Below are positions 1 to 9,661 of a DNA stretch of 64,000 nucleotides, in pieces; the stretch's first letter is position 1; each line of letters starts with the position of its first letter. Where the stretch lies: assembly GCA_025345505.1 (NCBI GenBank), contig JANVCC010000072.1, positions 1 to 64,000 on the forward strand. The letters run 5' to 3'. Made by a program: the position numbers and the translations under genes. This DNA is from Todiramphus chloris collaris. Taxonomy: Eukaryota > Chordata > Aves > Coraciiformes > Alcedinidae. Below the pieces are notes generated by a model, which did not search any database, was not told the origin of the DNA, and saw only the letters and a program-made list of their open reading frames with translations.

Positions 1-151
1 GTTGCACCGCTTCTTTCCAGTCTCAACACTTCTTTCCAGTCTCAAGCCTCAGGCAGCGACGCCACCCCCGTCCCCCAAGCGAGTCCCCTCAGGAGCGCGC
101 GGGGCCAGCCTGGCCTTCGTGCGGCACCTCCCGACGCAGCCGCGTAACGGC
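1..151. repeat. Diverged CpG-island fragment at window start
   Basis: Positions 48-145 match 28868-28967 (the CpG island) at roughly 90%, with many differences at CpG sites (for example gccggccggg against gccagcctgg). Positions 8-44 hold two copies of a short unit, cttctttccagtctcaa. At 152 the sequence switches directly into the duplicated segment, so about 2.2 kb present in the other copy is absent here. Confidence 0.7.
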
Positions 152-1628
152 GCAGCCAAATGCAATCAGCCTATTTGCATCTATAACTGTGATTTATTTA
201 GCAATGCTTTTTTTGGGGAGACTTTTTTCTTTCCTAAAGCCACTTTCAAAGTAATTTCATCACAGTGCATAAAAAGCATTATAATGGTGTCTACTTTATT
301 AGTCAACAGAACACTGAGAGATAGAAATGTACATGTAAATGTATATGTGTGCTCACAGAATATTTTAATTGGACATTTGTGAAGTGGCTCCTTCAGCTTG
401 ACTAGTGATTTGTTCTGTGGTGGCAGCACAAGGCAAGAACGTCTGTTCCTGAAGTTGAACTGCTTACTTATTGATGCTGTTCTTTCAATAGATTTGGGAA
501 TTCAGAATGTTAATCATGAGTATTAATCCTGCTCTTTCTGACTACAGAAACTGTTGAATTAAAAGTGGGAAACCGTTGCTGTGTTTAGTGCCTACCACAC
601 GTAACTAAACAGGTGTGAATGTTTATGGTCAGCATATAATACTATGTACATTAATATATGCAAATAGATGTTCTTCACATACAAATCTTTCACATCTGTT
701 ATCTATCACACTTCTCTTGGATGAGGACTCGGTATTTTTCTTTAAAATTAATTTTCTGGGATCATTAATTGTAATAGAGTCTCCGGTTTTTTTCTTCAAA
801 ATTTCTGGTTTCTGTGAATGTGGAGAAAGATCTTGACAACACGGATCAAAGGCTCTGTACGAGTACCACAAAATCCCCAAAATGGCAAATAAAATGAACG
901 TTATAAATAAGTGTTTTAAAGGCATGTAAAAATTAAACAGTCTCTATTTTGGGGGAGGGCTGACTTGCCCATCTCTCACCACTGACTGAGAGGTGGCAGT
1001 GCTGATTTGCAGCGGTTCATTACCGTCCAGAAACTGAACGGTGCTTTCAGAACGCCCGAGTGTTCTCAGTAACTGCAGACACTGCGCATCAGAACTTCAA
1101 CAGACCTTGTTTTGTAGGCTCCAAGAAACCAGCTGCACGTCCTGCTTCTCCAGAGGGATCCCAGAAGCTACTGGCAGGAGGATTAAAAGGCAGAAAGGCC
1201 CATGGAACCTGTAGGCTCTGTTATGTCAACAGGAATAACAGGGTAGCAGGGTCTGCTCTTAACAGCCTGGGCCAACACAGGTGCTGCGCACTTCTCAGAG
1301 TGGCCCTTTTGTTTTCAGTGTGCTAAACTGTGCCTCTCTTGAAAGAATGATCATGTGGAGGGCACGTGTCAGATGCAGAGTTTTATTTTGCTATGATTGC
1401 ATTGGACAGTGGAAGAAGATGCCATGGGACAGCTGATCCCTAGAGGAGGAAAACTGCTAGGCTGCAGCTAGCAGCTTGATGAACTAACTGCATATGAAGG
1501 AGGATATCAAGAAAAGTATCAAGATATCTGCTGTTTGCTTATTTTTTTGTATTAACAAAAGCATAAGAGAAAAGTTAGTGAAGATTTGTGGTCCTACAAG
1601 AATCAACCGATAAAAATTCAACCACATC
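152..1628. repeat. 1477-bp direct repeat, copy 1
   Basis: Aligns without gaps to 31207-32683 at a constant offset of 31055. I see only four differences (346, 368, 509, 1282), about 99.7% identity. The boundaries are sharp on both sides, with no convincing target-site duplication. It may be a recent segmental duplication or an assembly duplicate (unmerged haplotype). The two copies flank the whole C8orf88 gene in direct orientation. Confidence 0.95.
629..925 (-). CDS. Unrecognised ORF, possible type II membrane protein start (copy 1)
   Basis: I do not recognise this 98-codon ORF. It begins MPLKHLFITFILFAILGILW, a short basic head and one hydrophobic helix, then a polar Lys/Ser-rich stretch with a Cys-Cys pair. 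This is the layout of a signal anchor plus stem, as in many Golgi type II enzymes. A GTATGT donor-like site lies near codon 80. It could be a first coding exon whose remaining exons lie left of the window, or a chance ORF. The identical ORF in copy 2 says nothing about selection because the copies are so young. Confidence 0.25.
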   Translation of the reverse strand: MPLKHLFITFILFAILGILWYSYRAFDPCCQDLSPHSQKPEILKKKTGDSITINDPRKLILKKNTESSSKRSVIDNRCERFVCEEHLFAYINVHSIIC

Positions 1629-4216
1629 ACTTGTTTGCCAGTTGTCTGCTTGGAAGCTTTCAAAATCTTCCCTTTAGGCTGTCATTTTAAGGTTTTTTAT
1701 TCATAATAAAAATGGGAAAAATGAAAAAGCAAAATTTTGAATGAGACAGTATTTTTCTGCTTTGGTCCTTTTAGAATTAAATAATGCCTTACAACTGGGT
1801 TAAGAATAAATTCTAGTGACTCAACACTGTACTGGATTTCTCAATTTAACATACTGGAGAAAGGTACTTGTGTTCACACTATAGACCATTATGAAATAAA
1901 TATTTTTATAACATGTACACAATACAAGATCTTCTGATAGATTCAAAGGCTGTCTATTATATCCCTAATTTATAAGCTTGTTGCTATGTGATAATCACAC
2001 TTAGGATTGTATCAGTAGTGTTCACACAGGTCATAAAAAGTAAGTTAAGGTGGAAGAGGTGAAAAGAGTGATCTTTTTTGCAGAGGCTCCCTTGTAAAGG
2101 CAGACTGATGAGGAAAATAAAATTCTCTTACAGGCCATGGGCTGGAAAAAAAAACAAAGAGAAGCCCCCCAGCCCCCTTCCAAAACCAAACATCAAGCAA
2201 AACACTGTAGTGGCTGCAAACTTGCCAGGGGAGAGCGCTTACATGGCTTCAGAATGTAACTTAACAAATGAAGGCAAAAAGCTTATTTTCTTGCCCAGTT
2301 TACAGGAGTTTGGTAAATCTGTAATGCCACCTACCGGTTGTTTTCTACTGGAGCTGTTTATGACATTGACTTATTTTTTTCCAACAGTTCTTGATATTTT
2401 TGCTATTTTACAATGTACTTCCACATATATCAGGAGAGAACTAAAAAACCATCTGATTTATTACAGAAGAAAATATAATCCGAGATCAGTTTTCAAGCAC
2501 ATCAGTCGTAACATCAGCAATGCCACACTTGGGCACTCAGAGAAATACACAGAGCTTTTTGTTCTATACATCTAAACACCAGTTTGAGTATCCGAACCTG
2601 TAAGCACCCTATATGCTGTAAAGCTTATGCTCAGAATAACAAACAGGGTTCTTCTGTGAGGAGAATCAGCAGATATTGTGTGGGTCATTTTTCACCTATG
2701 ATAAACTGTTGTTAGCTGAATAGCATAGAAGTAAATAGTACCCAAAAGTATTATTTTAAGTAAGTGTACTTGCCACAGACTTCAGCCTATCTGGCTTTAT
2801 ACTCCATTATATACTTGCTTTAAGAGCATCTGAATTCTCTGCCACTTCGATGCATCTGTCCTACAAAGAGGAAGACTTCTCACAGTGTAATTCTTCAATG
2901 AAACAGCACAAGTTATCTATAAACTTACTTGAACTGTTCTCTACGTGCAAGGCTGTATTACCTGCTTTTCCCTGAACCACCGCTGTTTGATTCATTTCCT
3001 ATATTACTGATTAGCATTTCTTTAGATAAATGACACTACTGGAGCAACATGGAAAATTAGTTTCATCAATAAATCTATCGTAAGTGTAGAAATATAAAAA
3101 ATGAATAAAAAGCTGTGAAAATACTCCAACAGGTTTGGTGGGGGTTTTTGTTTGTTTGTTGTGTTTGTTGGTTTTTCTTTTCATCTTAGCGAATTTGCAG
3201 TATGTGATTACTTTCTTCTTAAATGTATTGTTTGGGTTGGTGTCTGGATTTGTCGGGGTTTTTTTTCCCAAATCACTGCATTTGGTCTTACTCATAAGCA
3301 GTTTGGAGTAAGATGTGTATGTCCAGTAACTTTTTAATGTTTTATTAAATTAGTTCTAGCCTACAATTTTTAGTGTTTCCATACAGAAGATTCCAAGTGA
3401 TTCCTGACTCATTGGTTATGAGTTCTGGGAAAACAGCCATGCCTGGGCTTGGTAAGTTTAGTGGTTTTGGTTTTGGGTTGGGTTTTTTTGCATCACAGAA
3501 AGTTTTGAAAGTTAGAAAGGAACTGTGTAGAAATTTAAATACTGCTGACATTGATACTGCTCATGGGGAGCTCTCCCAAAGCTTCCCAAACCCACATCAC
3601 AAAAACCCATCTGACAGATTCCACAAGTGTCTCTTTTGGGCCCAAAATAGAAGTTACAGTGATTATAGTCATACTAGATAACTTCTAGCCTTTGGCGGGC
3701 AGATGAGTAAGCAATTGAGCGCAGAGAAAAAGATTTTCCTTAACTATATTTACTATTAATGACACAAACAAACAAATCCTATGATCCTATATCTGTAGAC
3801 AAAAACCATTCTGAAGGAAGATGGAGAAGTCTTTTGAAGCTTGGTTGCTTTCCTTTAGAATAAAACCCCAGTTCAAAGTTTACTTTCACAAAGACTCAGG
3901 GACACTAGTAATGCACATCGGCACTGTACTGGGTCCAAGAGATGAGAATCAGTGTAAAGTTAAATGTGCAGAAGAAAACCTGTGTTTAATATACCAAGCT
4001 AGCACTTCACAGCTGGTCTGATCTCCTCTCCCCCTCTCATCATTGCCTAAGTTTTGAAGCACATAATCTCTGTTACAGAATTAATTGCAAAATTCACAAT
4101 GTTCACCAAAAAAGAAAAAAAAAAAAGAAAAAAAAGGCGGGGGGGGGGGGGGGGGGAGGGGTGGGGGGAAACCCTTTAAAAAACTTGATATATTTTTAAT
4201 TTTTACAATTATTTAG
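1629..4216. other. NECAB1 intron (partial), no exon seen
   Basis: AT-rich sequence. I looked for the preceding NECAB1 exon (ABM-domain residues before the Asn-Ser-His join) and did not find it. A 165-codon ORF at 2078-2575 has no recognisable content. Confidence 0.5.
4108..4171. repeat. A-run followed by G-run upstream of NECAB1 exon
   Basis: A-rich sequence (4108-4135) passes into a G18 run (4139-4156) and more G-rich sequence, ending about 45 bases before the acceptor of the exon at 4217. It could form a G-quadruplex and is error-prone to sequence. Confidence 0.95.
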
Positions 4217-4308
4217 CCATCTTCAAACGAGTTACAACAATAAATTCCAAAGAAGCCATGTGGACTTCTTGGAAAATCCATAGCTCACTACAACAATGCT
4301 CGTCCCAG
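4217..4308 (+). CDS. NECAB1: NECAB1 penultimate coding exon, with in-frame stop
   Basis: The acceptor is ..ttacaattatttag before 4217 and the donor is GTAACT from 4309. The first base completes a split Ser codon. The frame then reads [20 protein letters not shown], Pro, stop, LTTTMLVP, and ends with a lone G (phase 1). The family has Glu where TAG (4281-4283) stands, so the change looks like a G-to-T at the first codon position. The frame is fixed by clear homology on both sides of the stop and by correct joining to the last exon. The middle of the exon (SYNNKFQ) also differs from the human residues I remember at several sites. If the stop is real it removes the final strand of the ABM domain. 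Confidence 0.82.
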
Positions 4309-7300
4309 GTAACTAACAATTTTTCTCATTATTGTGTTTGTTCTATGTGAAGAGTTCTGCTATAGTGGTGTGCTCCACATGCAGGACCATTACATAGCAT
4401 CAGGCTTAGTCAGACCTCCTTTGGTAAAGTATGGAGGAGAAAGGGACTCCAAAAGTTTTTCTTTTTAGCACAGAAATGTAAATGCATCTACAAGAATAAG
4501 ACCCACAATGCTTTATTTTATACAGTGCAAAGTAAATCTAGCATATACTGTTTACAAAAATATCTAGAACAATATATTTGTGAGTAGTGAAATAGACACC
4601 ATTTCAAATTTTTAGGAAAAAAAATAACCTGCTTTCTTGTGAAGACTTCAGTGTAACCATACTTACATTGACTGAAGGGAGCTTCAATTATTAATAATTA
4701 ATATTTACTAATCAATTTGTTGTATATACTTCCTGATACGATAAAAAATATCCCCCCAAAGTCCTTTGAAAAAAACTAAGTGTTAAAGATTCCAAATTAT
4801 TATTTCTAATACAAATCAATGAGCATGTAACATCTTCGTTGTCCCAGAAATAATAGTTAAAAGAGACAGTGCATGATGAAGCAAAGCAAGCATCAGTCCC
4901 ATATTTATAGAGGGAGGACAGCAGTTTTTTTTCTCTTAGGGAACACAAATCTATTACAATGAAACCCCAATTTCCACTATGTCTGACTACACACTAAATT
5001 TTAAAATAATAAAACCACACCTAGTAGAAAAAAACCCAACATTATATGGTCCTGTACCTGGGGCTTCTCCTTGAAACCAGACAAGACATTTTCAGACCTC
5101 ATGAGCGTGATCTGGACACACAACTGTATGACAGGGATTCCTACAGTATCAGGAGATTGCACTTAATGCAGCAAGAATGCCTTCAAATCTTGTATCTTAC
5201 TGGGAAATTGCTGGATTTCAGACAAACTTGGCTGTAGGAAACAAGGCTGTCTTTTCCCAAACTTCTTTGTGTCCAAGAGCTAGACTGTGTATGACCCAGG
5301 AGTATTCCAGGGGCGGTTTACTCACAGCTAAAGTACAATTAATATCAAATAAAATGTAAACATAATTTTTAAGATTCCTAAATATAGAAGTGTCTGAAAT
5401 TGGATTCAAAACGCTTGTGGCTCCGCCTGCTAAGGATTTCAGTCTGCAGCACTCTAGCCTGGCAGACAGTTGCCATAGAAACAGCATTTCTCACTGTGCA
5501 CTCCTTGCTGGGGAGGGCAATGGAAGCAGTGCATCCACAGTAATTGTTTTACAATTCTATAGATTTTCTGTAATTTAGAAATCTGTACAGCAATCTCAAC
5601 TTTTGTTTCATGGAAAGTGCTTCCTATGTTTGATCTATACAAACCAGATTTGTGTTTGAAAGACAGAAAGTTCTTAAAGTAGAAATGATGCTGCAATCCT
5701 ACCAATACGTTTTATGAAAGAATTTTAGACAGCATAAAGTGAAATTTGTGAAAAAAACAACTGTCTGCAACTAGCACATAGGCTCTATTCAAAAAACAAA
5801 TCTACCCTAGTTCAGACACATCCACACCCACACTTTTTTTACGCATCTGGGTAAACTAAGAACTAACCCGATTCAAAACTGTAATTTGAATCTGATTCAA
5901 TCAAAAATTATGACACAAGAATCTTTACTCTGCTGATTAATTTAAATGTATAAGGATACACTTACATGGTCCAAAATGATTCATGAAGACAAGGGGTTCA
6001 AGCCTGTTAGATTGAGTATTTTCCTAAAGCAAATTCATTTACCATCAATTAATAGGAAACACGAACTATTATAACCACTTGCACACCTGGTAACTGACAG
6101 TGGTGTTTCAGGCCGACCTACCAGGGTGGCACGAATCATTCAGTCCATCTTCAGTGAATGCCTAATTTTTATACGAGACCTGGATTTGAGGACATCAGAG
6201 AACCTTTTGGTGGAGAAAACAAAAGCTAGGGAAAAACCACTGAACACTTAAGACACTGTAATCAATGAAAGAAACTGTTAAATTGTCACTTTTGGGTCAA
6301 AATTAATTAATCCACTTATGCGTCAGACACGATCAGGTTTTCATAGCCCAAATTCAGTCTCCTGAACAGGTCAAAGACTTTCGGAGGTCAAACTTTGACC
6401 TGTTCAAGAGACTGATTGACAAAGTCCTGTGGGAGGCTGTGCTGAATCACTCAGAATCACAGAGTGTTAGGGGTTGAAAGGGACCTTGGAGATCTTCGAG
6501 TTCAACCTCCCTGCCAGGGCAGGATCATATAATCTAACCTACAACCTAATCTAACGTACAACCTAATCTACCCTAAAACAGGTCACTCAGGAAGACATCC
6601 AGGTGAGTTTTGAAAATCTCCAGAGAAGGAGACTCCACTGAAGGACACAGGTGTCCAGCAAGGCTGGACATACTTCAAGAGAGAAGTCTGAAAGGCACAG
6701 GAGCAGGCTGGGCCTACTTGAAGAAAAACAAGCAGGCGGGGAAAGAGACTGGCAGGTCACAAGTGGCATTCCTTAGGGCTCAGTGTTGGGACCATTTCTA
6801 TTTAACATCTTTATTGATGATCTTGATGAGGACATAGTCTACCATCAGTAAATTCACAGATGACACCAAGTTAGGCGGGTGTGTCGATCTGCGTGAGGAT
6901 CGGGAGGCTCTCCAGAGAGACTGGGGTAGACTGGATCTCTGTGCCACTGCTAATGGTCTGAGTTTCAGCAAGGCCAAGTGCCAGGTCCTGCACTTGGGCC
7001 ACACCAACCCCATGCAACGCTACAGGCTTGGGGCAGTGTGGCTGGAGAGCTGTCTGGAGGAGAGGGACCTGGGGGTTATAACAGACAGGGCAATGAACAT
7101 GAGCCAGCAGGGTGCCCAGGTGGCAAAGAAGGCCAACGGCATCCTGGCCTGGATCAGAAACAGTGTGAGCAGCACGAGTAGGGAAGTGATTGTCCCCCTG
7201 TGCTCAGCACTGGGGAGGCCTCACCTCGAGTGCTGTGTCCAGTTTGGGGCACCTCAGCACAAGAGAGATATCGAGGGGCTGGAGCGGGTGCAGAGGAGGC

Positions 7301-8672
7301 AACGAAGCTGGGCAAGGGACTGGAAAATAGATCATATGAGGACCGTTTGAAGGAGCTGGGCTTGGTTAGTTTGAGGAAGAGAAGGCTGAGGGAAGACCTC
7401 ATCACTCTCTACAGCTCCCTGAAAGGACATTGTAGAGAGGCTGGTGCTGGGCTCTTCTCTCAGGTAATTAGGGATAGAACCAGAGGGAATGGCCTAAAGC
7501 TGAAACAAGGTAGGTTTAGACTGGACACTAGGAAAAAATTCTTCATGGAAAGAGTGGTGAGGTAGGAACGGGCTGCCCAGGAAGGGGGTCGAGTCGCCAT
7601 CACTAGATGGGTTTAAGCATCACTTGGATTGTGGTGTTGGGGGATATGATCTAGGGGTGAACTTGTAGAGTAGGGCTAATGGTTGGACACAGTGATCCCA
7701 TGGGGCTTTTCCAACCTAAATGATTCTGTGATTCTGTGAAATTCAGGTACAATTCCTAAGTATCTTCTCATCTTCAGTTCATAAAAATGGCATAAATTGA
7801 AGTATTTATGGACACATTCATAGAAACAAGTTGTGCCAGTTAATTAATCCCCAAGCTGTGCAGTGCAAAACAGACTGAGCCTAGAACACCCCTCTGCTAA
7901 AAGGACTTGGCATCTCAAATACAGTCACAGTTCCTTTCTTTCCTTCCTTTCCTTCCTGTCTCTCTCTCTAAATCTTGTGGTTCCTCTCTGCATAAGGTTC
8001 AATTTCAAAAGGCCAAAGGGTAGGGAGAGTGGGGAGGAAGTACAAAGGTGTTTCACTCCATCCCTGTCTATAATTTGGTAATCACAGCTCTTCTTTTATG
8101 GGAATGTCATTTTACAAGTCCGCCAATTCTATTACTTTTTGGGACAAAATGCTCTCAATTCCTAGAGTTACGTAAAAAGAACACCAGGTTTGAATAATGT
8201 CACCAGAAAAGAAAGTCATTAAAGGCAGCACAACCACCCAGGGCACACAGTGCTCAGCTGAAATACTGACATGCAGCAGAGCAGGAGTGAGGATTCATGT
8301 GGTTTGCTCTCTGGGGGGGATCTTGGTGCTTAATTCTATGCAACTGCACCTATGATATGCTAATGTTTCTTTGGATGTTATCAAAAGGACCTATAAATTC
8401 TTGTGCTAAAGCCATCCCCCCAGCAATTATACTCAGCTCTCCTAGTATTTTAAGTGTTCTTTCCCTGTCTGGAGAGGTTTTGGCCTCCAAAGTATGCAGC
8501 TTTCAAATAAAGTAGCATTAGCTACACATAGAAATGAACATTTCTTTATATACATTATAGCTATCTTATTTAGGATTTTTACAAGAGATAGAAAAAGAAA
8601 TACTGTTTACGTTAACAAAGAAATAAATTCTCCTGTCTTTCAGCATCGTGGTGGGTCCTGAATAACAATTAG
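4217..8672 (+). CDS. NECAB1: NECAB1, 3' part of gene (last two coding exons)
   Basis: Two exons, 4217-4308 and 8644-8672, join in phase to give the end of N-terminal EF-hand calcium-binding protein 1. NECAB1 is a cytoplasmic neuronal protein with EF-hands, a coiled coil and a C-terminal antibiotic-biosynthesis-monooxygenase (ABM) domain; only the tail of the ABM domain is here. The joined peptide ends [13 protein letters not shown], which matches the remembered C-terminus of vertebrate NECAB1. The preceding exons (EF-hands, coiled coil, most of ABM) were not found in 1629-4216 and should lie upstream of the window. Strand and position relative to C8orf88 and PIP4P2 agree with human 8q21.3. 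The first of the two exons carries an in-frame TAG (4281-4283), so this copy may be truncated by 17 residues or may contain a base error. Confidence 0.85.
4281..4283 (+). other. In-frame TAG in NECAB1 exon
   Basis: TAG lies between codons for ENP and LTTTMLVP, in the frame fixed by both sides of the exon. Vertebrate NECAB1 has Glu here as I recall it. It may be a fixed nonsense change, a heterozygous allele or a sequencing error; the sequence alone cannot decide. Confidence 0.75.
6451..6640 (-). mobile_element. CR1 LINE 3' fragment, minus
   Basis: The reverse complement of the avian CR1 3' end: aatcacagagtgttaggggttgaaagggacc, ..gttcaacctccctgccagggcagg, ..catccaggtgagttttgaaaatctccagagaaggagactcc. 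It abuts a plus-strand CR1. Confidence 0.8.
6700..7738 (+). mobile_element. CR1 LINE, 5'-truncated, plus
   Basis: It encodes broken CR1 reverse-transcriptase C-terminus: QVTSGIP-stop-GSVLGP.[12 protein letters not shown] at about 6750-6835, then DDTKLGG and [20 protein letters not shown]. It ends with the CR1 3' signature ttttccaacctaaatgattctgtgattctgtg. The catalytic core upstream is missing and stops are present, so it is dead. It sits in the last NECAB1 intron. Confidence 0.92.
7925..7971. repeat. Pyrimidine microsatellite (TTCC/TCTC)
   Basis: ttcctttctttccttcctttccttcc followed by tctctctcta in the last NECAB1 intron. Confidence 0.85.
8644..8672 (+). CDS. NECAB1: NECAB1 terminal coding exon
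   Basis: The acceptor is a good pyrimidine-rich ..tctcctgtctttcag ending at 8643. The exon contributes CA to a split Ala codon, then Ser-Trp-Trp-Val-Leu-Asn-Asn-Asn and stop TAG (8670-8672). The WW-x-LNNN ending is diagnostic for NECAB1 in my recollection. This intact reading frame and acceptor show that selection on the C-terminus was acting until recently, which makes the upstream TAG unexpected. Confidence 0.88.
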
Positions 8673-9003
8673 CAGCTGTGGTTCCACGTACTGTTAATGT
8701 TGTGTTGCTTTTCACTACAGTAACATTCACACAGCAGTGTACAGGTGTGCTGGGTTATGAATTTATGATGTGATACTTTCAGTGTTATGGATGTGATCTT
8801 TTCCATTTTAAAATATGGAAAACTGCACATTTATTCCCTTCTCTTCTTGTGACTACTTCAGTGAAATGACACATTCTAAGAGCTGAAATGACAACTGTGC
8901 TAAATCGTTTACTGTGTATATTCAGTCCAAACTGTCACAGAAAAGTGCATCTTGATGGGTATGACAAAGTAAGGGTGAAAAGTTTTAGTCTTACATTAAT
9001 AAA
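8673..9003 (+). other. NECAB1: Probable NECAB1 3' UTR with AATAAA
   Basis: Non-coding sequence follows the stop. The first canonical AATAAA on the plus strand is at 8998-9003 and another is at 10004-10009, beyond an inserted LTR. Which one is used cannot be told from sequence. Confidence 0.45.
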
Positions 9004-9102
9004 CAATTGCTACTTCATGCTGCTGTTTTCTCCTTTTACAGAAGATGCAAGTATGAATGTGAACACACATTTTCATAATTCCCTTATGCTTGAGAAAAGC
9101 TG

Positions 9103-9141
9103 TAAGTATTAATAAGTGTTAATAAGTGTAAGTGTTAATAA
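9103..9141. repeat. Short tandem repeat (about 10 bp, TAAGTGTTAA type)
   Basis: Four imperfect units of (t)aagtgttaat follow each other just after the probable NECAB1 3' UTR. Confidence 0.75.
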
Positions 9142-9310
9142 GGAGAATATACATAGGGGCAACTTCGTGTTAATACAGAACTTCACTCATATAGGTTATT
9201 TTCTGCCCACGACAAGCCAAAGCATTCCTGTTTTCACCGCCTCTAGCCTCTGCCCTCGCAAGAGGAAACATATCAGCGTGTCTAGCAAACCACTATGAAT
9301 CTATGGATTA

Positions 9311-9661
9311 TGTCGCTGTTTATGCCGGGAGCGGAGAGATGCAGCAACATATAAATTCAGCAAGAGCAGGCAAAAGAAGCAACTTTATTAATTTACAACC
9401 CCATTTTTATACCCTAGCCCCATAGGCCGATTGGTCAGTGATCACCCATCTCCTAGGGTGATTGGCTAAAGTCCTACAGCACCTATTTCAAAATATTTTT
9501 CCAATGTACCATAAACAGAACTTATCAAAACACCATGTGTTAGTCTAGTTTACAAAACCGTCCTACTGTTTCTCATAACAGGCATGAGAAAGGCAGGATT
9601 CTCACCGAATATTGTGAGAACCTAGGAAAATCCCTCTGCTAGCAGCTTTTCAGCATCCACA
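9311..9661 (-). mobile_element. Solo ERV LTR (6-bp target duplication)
   Basis: A 351-bp element starts TGTCGC and ends CCACA on the plus strand, flanked by GGATTA on both sides (9305-9310 and 9662-9667). On the minus strand it carries CCAAT boxes (9465-9461, 9434-9430), TATAAAAA (9411-9404) and AATAAA (9389-9384), in promoter-to-polyA order, so the LTR points left. A 6-bp duplication is typical of ERVK/beta-like elements. No internal viral sequence remains. Confidence 0.85.

Larger units (their letters stand above)
4309..8643. other. Last NECAB1 intron
   Basis: Holds the two opposed CR1 fragments (6451-7738) and a pyrimidine microsatellite; otherwise no feature seen. Confidence 0.7.

Noticed and set aside
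152-1628. Idea that the 1477-bp repeats are LTRs of one large element
   Set aside because: No TG..CA ends, no target duplication, and the intervening 29.6 kb holds an ordinary host gene.
2078-2575. 165-codon plus-strand ORF
   Set aside because: No family signature, low-complexity Lys/Pro start, lies in NECAB1 intron; consistent with chance.
1629-4216. Search for earlier NECAB1 exons
   Set aside because: No stretch matching the ABM-domain residues with splice sites was seen.
4281-4283. Programmed readthrough or selenocysteine at the NECAB1 TAG
   Set aside because: TAG is not a selenocysteine codon, and the context after it (CTC) shows no known readthrough signal.
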